A stretch of DNA of 41,814 nucleotides, taken from positions 1-41,814 of the forward strand of contig JBATUR010000109.1 in NCBI GenBank assembly GCA_049671305.1, given 5' to 3'. The translations under genes were made by a program, and so were the position numbers. Below the pieces are notes generated by a model. It did no database searches and had not been told where the DNA came from. It was given only the letters and a program-made list of their open reading frames with translations. This stretch comes from CADCTM01 sp049671305 (GTDB lineage Bacteria > Cyanobacteriota > Cyanobacteriia > Cyanobacteriales > Coleofasciculaceae). Shown piece after piece: positions 1 to 6,595 of the stretch (position 1 is its first letter; the number at the start of each line of letters is the position of its first letter).

Positions 1-1266
1 TGTGGCACACATTTACTAACCTTAATCGATGATATCTTAGATTTTTCTAAAATAGAATCTCAGAAAACTGAACTTTGTCTTACTGAGTTTAATTTTGAGA
101 ATTTTCTTAATACTCTTGTGCAACTTTTCCGGATGCGTGCCCAGCAAAAAGGGATTTCATTTACTTATCAAAATCTTTCTCCATTGCCAAAAATTATTGT
201 AGCAGATGAAAAAAGACTACGACAAGTTTTAATTAATTTATTGAGTAATGCTGTTAAGTTTACAGATTTAGGCGGGGTAACATTTAAAGTTTTTACAATA
301 AATAACTTTACCACAGGCTTGAATAACATTAAAACAGAAAAAGTAGCTGAAAATTTAGTTAATACGAGGGTTCGTTTTCAGGTAGAAGATACGGGTATTG
401 GCATCAACTCAAATCATTTTCAAGAAATATTTTTGCCGTTTTGTCAAGTAGGTGACCGCTCTCGTTTTACTGAAGGAACTGGGCTGGGGCTTGCGATTAG
501 TCAAAAATTAGTTAAGTTTATGGATAGCTCGATTCAAGTTAAAAGTACTTTGACTAAAGGTAGTGTTTTTTGGTTCGACTTGGAGATGCTTCAAGCTTCC
601 GAATACTTCCCTATTAATATTGATTTTAAAACAAAGAAGCGTAGGGTGTTAATTGTCGATGATAGTCAGGAATTCCGATTGCTTTTAAGAGAATTACTAA
701 AGCCTTTAGGGTTAGTTATTCTTGAAGCAATGAATGGGCAAGATTGTTTAAGTAAGGCTTCAGAATTTAGACCTAATTTAATTTTGATGAATTTAACAAT
801 GCCAGTAAACGATAGCTTTGAGATTTTTGAAAGGTTAAAAGACCTAGTATCAAAAGATACGATTATAATTGCTTTATCAGATAGCAATTCTCAAGATACC
901 CGACAGGCAAGCTTGAATATAGGTTTTCATGAAGTTCTCTTCAAGCCTGTACAAGCTGAACAACTTTTAAAATTAATCGAAAATTATCTAGCTATTGAAC
1001 CTATTCAAAATGAGAATTTTGACTCTACTACGGTTGAATCTAACTTATTATTTGCACCAATTACGGCTCCATCTTCTTCAGAGCTTTCAACTTTAACTCA
1101 ACTGGTTCAAATGGGTGATATTACAGGAATTATCAACTACGCAGAACGATTAGAAATGTTAGACAGTAATTTACTGCCATTTACAACTCAAACGCGGCAA
1201 TTAGCAAAAAGTTTCAAGCTTAAACAACTCCTAGAATTCATCGAACAATGTTTGGAAGGTCATTAA
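1..1266 (+). CDS. Hybrid sensor histidine kinase, 3' part (HisKA end, HATPase, degenerate receiver)
   Basis: The reading frame is open from the first base, so the gene starts outside the window; 421 residues are visible. The first codons read as the end of a HisKA dimerisation helix (LIDDILDFSKIES). An HATPase_c domain follows with N box NLLSNAVKFTD, G1 box DTGIGI, F box FLPFCQVGD and G2 box GTGLGLAIS. A receiver domain comes next (RVLIVDDS near visible residue 216, FKP at its end). At the phospho-acceptor position the motif is LILMNLTMP: Asn (codon 790-792) replaces Asp, so this receiver probably cannot be phosphorylated in the usual way. The last ~100 residues form a helical tail of a kind I associate with other cyanobacterial hybrid kinases; its function is unknown. 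The sensor domains and phospho-His lie upstream of the window. The family call is secure; the signal sensed is unknown. Confidence 0.93.
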   Translation, partial: CGTHLLTLIDDILDFSKIESQKTELCLTEFNFENFLNTLVQLFRMRAQQKGISFTYQNLSPLPKIIVADEKRLRQVLINLLSNAVKFTDLGGVTFKVFTINNFTTGLNNIKTEKVAENLVNTRVRFQVEDTGIGINSNHFQEIFLPFCQVGDRSRFTEGTGLGLAISQKLVKFMDSSIQVKSTLTKGSVFWFDLEMLQASEYFPINIDFKTKKRRVLIVDDSQEFRLLLRELLKPLGLVILEAMNGQDCLSKASEFRPNLILMNLTMPVNDSFEIFERLKDLVSKDTIIIALSDSNSQDTRQASLNIGFHEVLFKPVQAEQLLKLIENYLAIEPIQNENFDSTTVESNLLFAPITAPSSSELSTLTQLVQMGDITGIINYAERLEMLDSNLLPFTTQTRQLAKSFKLKQLLEFIEQCLEGH

Positions 1267-1490
1267 TATTTTCTGCAAACAAAGTTAATATTGCTGATTT
1301 TAAAACAATGTAGCCAAATCTGTTCTATTGAGCTATTATTTTGAAAATATAAAATTCTTGATAGTAGGTAATTTTACTAATTTAAAGGGAAAAACTTAGT
1401 ATGACGGTGTGAGGGGTAAAGCCTGATATCTTAACTAGATAAGTGAGTTTAAAATAAACCTTAAGTAGTATCGTTATAAAAAATGAGTTT

Positions 1491-2723
1491 ATGATCCGTA
1501 CCAATACCTTTGAACTCAAAATGAGTCCTGAAATTCTCCAAAAATGCAACATTTTAATTATTGATGATAACCCAACCAACTTAAGCATCCTTTTCGAGTA
1601 TTTAACTAATTATGGTTTTAAAGTTTTTGTTGCTCTAGATGGAGAAACTGCTATTGAGCAAATTGAATATACTCAGCCAGATCTGATTCTTTTAGATGTA
1701 ATGATGCCAGGAATTGACGGCTTTGAAACTTGTCGCCGATTAAAAGCTATTCCCATGATACAAGAGATTCCAGTAATCTTTTTAACAGCTCTTGCTGATA
1801 CAGTTGATAAAGTCACTGGTTTTAAAATAGGAGCGGTAGACTACATTACTAAACCAATTCAGCATGAAGAGGTATTAAGCCGAATTCAAACCCATTTAAC
1901 AATTAGAAATCTCCAAAAGAAACTTCAAGAGAAGAACAAAGAACTTGCTTTACTTAACTACAATTTAGAAGCTTTAGTTGAGGCAAAAACTAAACAACTT
2001 ATTCATCAAGAAAAAACAGCAATTATTGGACGTTTAACTCAAGGAATAATTCATAATATAAAAACACCACTTCAGACTATTTTTTTATATAGAGATATTG
2101 CCGAAGCACTTTCAGTAGAGCATTCTCAGAAACCCTTCTTTAGTTATATTCAAAAAATGGCACAAGCAGCTCAACAAATTAACCAATTAATGGATAACTT
2201 GATGTATAAAAGCCGCTTAGACCAAACTATAGAACTAGTACCAATAGATATCAATAGTCTCTTGCGGCGTGAGTTAGAATTGTTAGATGCTAACCCTTTC
2301 TTTAAATATTATATTGAAAAGCATTACTTATTTGATGAAGATTTACCAATTTTATTCTTAGTTTATGCTGATATTTCCTTAGTGTTTGACAATTTAATTA
2401 ACAACGCCATTGATGCCATGTGGAATCAAGAAAAACAAGAATTAACTATTATTACTAGACAAGATAACGCACACGTTTATTTAGACTTTAAAGATACTGG
2501 CTGTGGGATATCTCCCGAAAATTTATCAAGAATTTTTGAACCTTTTTATACATCCAAACCTCCAAAAAGCGACGAGAAAACAATAGGTGAACCTACAGGT
2601 ACTGGGCTGGGTTTATACACTTGTGTAGAGATTTTAAAAAGCTTTGGTGGAGAACTTATAGCTACTAGTAAAATAGGACAAGGAAGTATTTTTACTATTG
2701 TGCTGCCAAAGCAACCCCAATAA
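1491..2723 (+). CDS. Response regulator-histidine kinase fusion (REC-HK), atypical H box
   Basis: This 410-residue cytoplasmic protein has an N-terminal receiver domain followed by a coiled coil and a histidine kinase core. The receiver spans about residues 20-135, with acidic pair D25-D26, phospho-acceptor D69 (LILLDVMMPG), T99 and K121. The kinase H box is IIHNIKTPLQ with His188, unlike the usual HELRTP or HEINNP. The ATPase domain has NLINNAIDAM, DTGCGI, FEPFYTSK and GTGLGLY. No membrane segment is seen, so input probably arrives as phosphate on the receiver from another kinase. It is followed 17 bases later by a second REC-HK gene with a very similar receiver, so the two are probably co-transcribed. 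The ATG at 1491 is used; Met11 is an alternative start. No clear Shine-Dalgarno sequence precedes either. Confidence 0.92.
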   Translation: MIRTNTFELKMSPEILQKCNILIIDDNPTNLSILFEYLTNYGFKVFVALDGETAIEQIEYTQPDLILLDVMMPGIDGFETCRRLKAIPMIQEIPVIFLTALADTVDKVTGFKIGAVDYITKPIQHEEVLSRIQTHLTIRNLQKKLQEKNKELALLNYNLEALVEAKTKQLIHQEKTAIIGRLTQGIIHNIKTPLQTIFLYRDIAEALSVEHSQKPFFSYIQKMAQAAQQINQLMDNLMYKSRLDQTIELVPIDINSLLRRELELLDANPFFKYYIEKHYLFDEDLPILFLVYADISLVFDNLINNAIDAMWNQEKQELTIITRQDNAHVYLDFKDTGCGISPENLSRIFEPFYTSKPPKSDEKTIGEPTGTGLGLYTCVEILKSFGGELIATSKIGQGSIFTIVLPKQPQ

Positions 2724-2740
2724 AATATAAATCCAAAACA

Positions 2741-4108
2741 ATGATTAAAGAACTATCTATTAAAGATGTAATACTTATTGTTGATGATAATCCTAATAAT
2801 TTAGGAGTATTGTTTGATTATTTGACTAATGAAGGCTTTACAGTTTTTGTGGCTTTAGATGGAGAAACTGCTATTGAACAAATTAAATATACAAACCCAA
2901 ATCTTATTCTCCTAGATATAATGATGCCAGGAATTGATGGTTTTGAAACCTGTATTCGTTTGAAAAGTAACTCATTAACCCAAGATATACCAGTAATTTT
3001 TATGTCAGCAATTACTGAAACAGTCGATAAAGTTAATGCCTTTAAAATAGGAGCAGTAGACTACATTACCAAACCAATTCAACATCAAGAAGTATTAAGC
3101 CGAATTCAAACTCATTTAACAATCTGTAGACTTCATAAAAAACTTAATGAAAAAAATGAACAATTACTACAATCACAAATCCAAGAATATCAAAAAACCT
3201 TGAAACTTGAGCAGACATTACGGGAGTTACAACAAACTCAACTTGATTTAATTCAAGCGGAAAAAATGTCAGCTTTAGGCAAAATGATTTCTGGAGTGGC
3301 TCACGAGATTAATAATCCTATAGGCTTTATTTATGGCAACCTTGGCTATGCTAATGAATACATACAGCAGCTATTAGAATTGATTGAGCTTTATCAACAA
3401 ACTTATGTAAATCCTACCCACCAAATTACTGCCAAAATTGATACAATAGAGTTAGAATTCATAAAGTCAGACCTCTGCCAAATTATGAGTTCTATACAAG
3501 TAGGTGCTGAACGTCTTTGTCAAATTGTACTATTGTTGAGAAATTTTTCTCGCTTACAAGAAGCTGAGTTAAAGTTAGTTGATATTCATGAAGGTATAGA
3601 AAGTACACTATTATTATTACAATATCGCTTGGAAGAAACCTCACAAAGACCTGCTATTAAAGTAATCAAACAATATGGCAACTTTGGCAAAATTGAGTGT
3701 TATGCAAGTCAGCTTAACCAAGTCTTCATGAATCTACTTTCAAACGCGGTTGATGCCTTAGATGTGTATAAAAAACCCACTTCATCTTTATCCAAAACTC
3801 AATTAGAAATAGCTGAGTTTCCTCAAATAACATCAGTTGAACAGCCGCTGATTCAGATTGCTACTGAGCGAATAGATGGCATCACTGTCATCCGTATTAC
3901 AGACAACGGTATAGGAATATCAGAAGAAATATGCCAAAAGTTATTTGATCCTTTCTTTACAACCAAGCAAGTAGGTTCTGGAACTGGTTTAGGTTTGGCA
4001 ATTTGCTATCAAGTGGTAGTAGAAAAACATAAAGGTCAGCTATTAGTTAATAGTGAAAGCGGTAAAGGTGCAGAATTTATCATTAAAATACCGCCTCGCA
4101 TACTATAG
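2741..4108 (+). CDS. Response regulator-histidine kinase fusion (REC-HK), HEINNP type
   Basis: This 455-residue protein has the same layout as its upstream neighbour. The receiver covers about residues 10-125 with phospho-acceptor D59 (LILLDIMMPG), S89 and K111. A Gln/Leu-rich coiled coil covers about residues 130-175. The kinase core has His188 in VAHEINNPIG, N box NLLSNAVDAL, G1 box DNGIGI, F box FDPFFTTK and G2 box GTGLGLA. No membrane segment is visible. The receiver DNA is almost the same as that of the gene upstream (about 92% identity over the 77 bases compared by eye), but the kinase halves belong to different H-box types. It is likely the last kinase of a phosphorelay that receives phosphate on its receiver. 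The acyl-CoA-dehydrogenase-like gene starts 25 bases downstream. Confidence 0.93.
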   Translation: MIKELSIKDVILIVDDNPNNLGVLFDYLTNEGFTVFVALDGETAIEQIKYTNPNLILLDIMMPGIDGFETCIRLKSNSLTQDIPVIFMSAITETVDKVNAFKIGAVDYITKPIQHQEVLSRIQTHLTICRLHKKLNEKNEQLLQSQIQEYQKTLKLEQTLRELQQTQLDLIQAEKMSALGKMISGVAHEINNPIGFIYGNLGYANEYIQQLLELIELYQQTYVNPTHQITAKIDTIELEFIKSDLCQIMSSIQVGAERLCQIVLLLRNFSRLQEAELKLVDIHEGIESTLLLLQYRLEETSQRPAIKVIKQYGNFGKIECYASQLNQVFMNLLSNAVDALDVYKKPTSSLSKTQLEIAEFPQITSVEQPLIQIATERIDGITVIRITDNGIGISEEICQKLFDPFFTTKQVGSGTGLGLAICYQVVVEKHKGQLLVNSESGKGAEFIIKIPPRIL

Positions 4109-4133
4109 ATAAAAAAATACTAACAAAATTATA

Positions 4134-5255
4134 ATGGCATCAATAATTAAAAATCAAGACAACATTAATCATATTGAGGACGATACAGTATCCACACTGC
4201 TAAATCTTACTGAATCATATCTTAGGGAATTTGTCGCACCAGTAGCCTACCAAATTGATCAAGATTCGCAAGCATTAAAAAAAGTACTGCAAGGTATGGG
4301 CGATCGCTCTTTATTAGGACTACGAATTCCTCAAACCTGGAGTGGTGTAGACATTACCGAAATAACCTATCGTCGCTTTCAACAACTAATCCCTCGCTAC
4401 TCAGGCGCTTTAGCTTTTCTACAAACTCAGCATCAAAGTGCAGCCGAATTTATTAGCCATAGTCAAAATAAATCCTTACAACAACAATATCTGCCTCAAA
4501 TGGGGAGTGGTAAAATCTTAGTTGGAGTCGGATTTTCTCACCTCAGAAAAAATGATAATTCACTACTCAAAGCTTTTCCTAAAAATGGTGGTTTTCAACT
4601 TAACGGGCAAGTCCCTTGGCTAACAGGATTTAATTTATTTTCTCAGTGTATTGTTGCTGCATCTCTCCCTGACGGGCAAGCCGTTTATGGCATTATTCCT
4701 TTTAATGAAATAAAGCAAAATATGGGTGCTACAATTACTTTAAGTAAGCCGATGCAACTAGGAGCAATGGCATCAACAAACACAGTTAGTGCAGCTATTA
4801 ATAATTGGTTTTTAGCTGAAGAAAATGTAGTTTCAATTAAACCAGCCGGGGCAATTCAAGAAAGTGATCAGAAAAACGTTTTAAATCATGGTTTTACCTG
4901 CTTAGGCTGTGCAGAAGCGGCGCTAGATATTGTAGAAACGACAGCTCATACCAAGCAACTTCTGTTTATTAACAAGGCTTTTGACTCACTCGCTGATGAG
5001 CTAGTACGTTGCCAGAAAGCGATGCTAGAAGCCTTATCACCAAATACTAAATCTTGGCAAGAACGCTTGCAACTTCGGGCTTGGGCGATTAATTTAATGC
5101 TACGTTGTGCTAATGCTGCCGTCATAGTCTCTAGTGGTGCAGCTAACTATCAAAATCACCCAGCACAACGAGTTTATCGTGAAGCATTGGTGTTTGCTGT
5201 ATCGGGTCAAACAACAGCAGTGATGGAAGCAACTTTGACAAAGTTAGTTGATTAA
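4134..5255 (+). CDS. Acyl-CoA dehydrogenase-family flavoprotein
   Basis: The 373-residue protein has the three-part acyl-CoA dehydrogenase layout. There is a helical N-terminal domain (residues ~20-125), a beta middle domain with the substrate/FAD-side motif GVGFSHLR near residue 138 and NGQVPWLTG near 158, and a helical C-terminal domain (~235-373) ending QTTAVMEATL. I cannot place the catalytic Glu with confidence, so it may be a dehydrogenase or one of the related flavin monooxygenases or desulfurisation-type enzymes. Classical beta-oxidation is thought to be absent or incomplete in most cyanobacteria, so the substrate is open. It follows three kinase genes on the same strand by only 25 bases, which suggests one transcript; the functional link is unknown. 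A HIP1 site lies inside it near 4300. Confidence 0.82.
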   Translation: MASIIKNQDNINHIEDDTVSTLLNLTESYLREFVAPVAYQIDQDSQALKKVLQGMGDRSLLGLRIPQTWSGVDITEITYRRFQQLIPRYSGALAFLQTQHQSAAEFISHSQNKSLQQQYLPQMGSGKILVGVGFSHLRKNDNSLLKAFPKNGGFQLNGQVPWLTGFNLFSQCIVAASLPDGQAVYGIIPFNEIKQNMGATITLSKPMQLGAMASTNTVSAAINNWFLAEENVVSIKPAGAIQESDQKNVLNHGFTCLGCAEAALDIVETTAHTKQLLFINKAFDSLADELVRCQKAMLEALSPNTKSWQERLQLRAWAINLMLRCANAAVIVSSGAANYQNHPAQRVYREALVFAVSGQTTAVMEATLTKLVD

Positions 5256-5273
5256 TAAAATAGCTATTTAGTC

Positions 5274-5699
5274 TTAAACTAAGTCAAGCAATAAAATCTC
5301 CTCAAGAAGTAACCTATCGCCTACTGAATCTTCAATCATCAACCGAATTTTTGCCTCTTTACTAATGTTGATTCGACTATTTGAAACAACACTAAAATCA
5401 CGATTTAAGATAAACCCTTGCTTTTCCAGCTTCGTCCTTGCTAAATTCATTGTTAGCTCCATCAAATCAAGCTCTGGCTCTAAATAAGAACAATTACGCA
5501 AAAGCCAACGACAAGCCTCTACATCACATTCTGCCAATTGATAAATCGCAGTTATAAAAATTTCTTCAACAAACTTAGGGTTTTCTAAAACCGTCAAAAA
5601 ATCTTTAAGAGACATCAGCAAAGCCAAGTTTTGACTTCTAAAAACATCTATAGCTAACCCAACGTGTGGCTCATGGGTACTAGGTAAACACATATTCAT
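5274..5699 (-). CDS. Conserved-looking hypothetical protein
   Basis: I do not recognise this protein. The chosen start is the ATG at 5699, because the minus strand just before it reads AAAGAGGAAAAAGGA, a good ribosome binding site about 8 bases upstream. This gives 141 residues starting MNMCLPSTHEPH. The frame stays open for 25 codons further upstream (to 5774), but that part looks non-coding. The protein is helical, with an acidic central section (QLAECDVEACRWLL) and a Leu/Glu-rich C-terminus (GDRLLLEEILLLDLV). There is no signal peptide, membrane segment or cysteine cluster. It converges on the acyl-CoA-dehydrogenase-like gene with an 18-base gap. No function is assigned. Confidence 0.6.
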   Translation of the reverse strand: MNMCLPSTHEPHVGLAIDVFRSQNLALLMSLKDFLTVLENPKFVEEIFITAIYQLAECDVEACRWLLRNCSYLEPELDLMELTMNLARTKLEKQGFILNRDFSVVSNSRINISKEAKIRLMIEDSVGDRLLLEEILLLDLV

Positions 5700-5941
5700 G
5701 GCGCTATTCCTTTTTCCTCTTTGAAAGGAAACTTTTGGAGAACCCGAACCAGCATCATGGCTGAAGCCGATCACGGATGGGAATTATAGGCATACTCAAC
5801 CATAACACTTACGTGATATTACTTAAGTACTGATGAGTTCGACTGAAACATGGCTTTAACTATAAGAATTGTAAAAATAAAGTTGCCATTAAGCGGTAAA
5901 TTGCTAGTCGTTCGTGCCATAACTTAAGATAAGAGAGCAAT

Positions 5942-5957
5942 GTGAATAATTTGTGAA
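5942..5957 (-). promoter_or_regulatory. Tandem TTCAC-N6-TTCAC motif, copy 1
   Basis: The plus strand reads GTGAATAATTTGTGAA, which on the minus strand is two direct TTCAC half-sites with 11-base spacing. This is one helical turn, as expected for head-to-tail binding by OmpR/PhoB-family response regulators. The bound factor is unknown; the assignment as an operator is inference. Confidence 0.35.
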
Positions 5958-6015
5958 TTATCCAGAGTCAAAATAGTTTTATAAAATTGCCTTGATTACA
6001 GATTAATCCAGTTTT

Positions 6016-6040
6016 GTGAAGATTCTGTGAAGTTAGTGAA
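6016..6040 (-). promoter_or_regulatory. Tandem TTCAC-N6-TTCAC motif, copy 2, plus a third half-site
   Basis: The plus strand reads GTGAAGATTCTGTGAA (minus strand TTCACAGAATCTTCAC) and is followed four bases later by another GTGAA at 6036. The minus-strand 16-mer matches the one at 9705-9720 at 14 of 16 positions, including the spacer end AATC. The match across 3.7 kb flanking one kinase-regulator pair suggests a shared regulator. Function is inferred. Confidence 0.4.
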
Positions 6041-6202
6041 AATTAAGCTATTGAAAAATGCTTTAGTAACAGCATTTGGCACACCACAACTTCACCATCT
6101 GAGATTTCCCAGAGCCATTAATCAGCTATAACTCTAGCAGAAGTAAATTTTGTCAACTTTTCCTAATCAGCAAATAAGATACTAGGTGTTTCTACGGTAC
6201 AC

Positions 6203-6595
6203 TTAGTCCTTCCAACCCAAAATTATTCGCATTTGATCCACCAAATCCTGAGCCTTGAAAGGTTTCGTAATCACTCCAGTGACCCCCAAATTAATAAACT
6301 GCTGTTGTTCACTAATCTTTGCCTTCGCCGTCAGTAAAATTGTCGGAATGTCCTGAGTTATAACATTTGCGCGTAATCGTCGAAACGTCGTCGGTCCATC
6401 CATATCCGGCATCATCACATCCAGCAAAATCGCGTCAGGCAGGGTACTTTGAGCATTAATTAACCCTTCGCTGCCAGACGCCGCTGTAAACACTTGCCAT
6501 CCTGCCACCGCCTCCAAGCAAATTTGAATAATTTCTCGGATACCATCTTCGTCATCAATCACTAAAATTCGCCTATTTGCCATGATTCTCATCAT
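6203..6595 (-). CDS. Single-domain response regulator (CheY-like)
   Basis: The 130-residue protein is a receiver domain only, with acidic pair VIDDEDG at residues 13-19, phospho-acceptor D59 in AILLDVMMPDMDG, T89 in LLTAKA and K111 in ITKPF. It has no output domain, so it probably acts by protein contact or as a phosphorelay intermediate. Its 5' end overlaps the stop codon of the five-PAS kinase by 23 bases from the ATG at 6595, or by 11 bases if translation starts at the ATG at 6583 (MANRRILVIDD), which is equally plausible. The overlap implies translational coupling and makes this the likely cognate partner of that kinase. Confidence 0.93.
   Translation of the reverse strand: MMRIMANRRILVIDDEDGIREIIQICLEAVAGWQVFTAASGSEGLINAQSTLPDAILLDVMMPDMDGPTTFRRLRANVITQDIPTILLTAKAKISEQQQFINLGVTGVITKPFKAQDLVDQMRIILGWKD

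Larger units (their letters stand above)
5700..6202. other. Intergenic region with repeated GTGAA motifs
   Basis: No gene is seen in these ~500 bases. The region is AT-rich and holds five GTGAA pentamers within 100 bases, at 5942, 5953, 6016, 6027 and 6036. Two pairs have exact 11-base spacing (see the separate motif entries). It lies upstream of the minus-strand gene that starts at 5699 and downstream of the response regulator that ends at 6203, so it should contain the promoter of the former. Confidence 0.5.
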
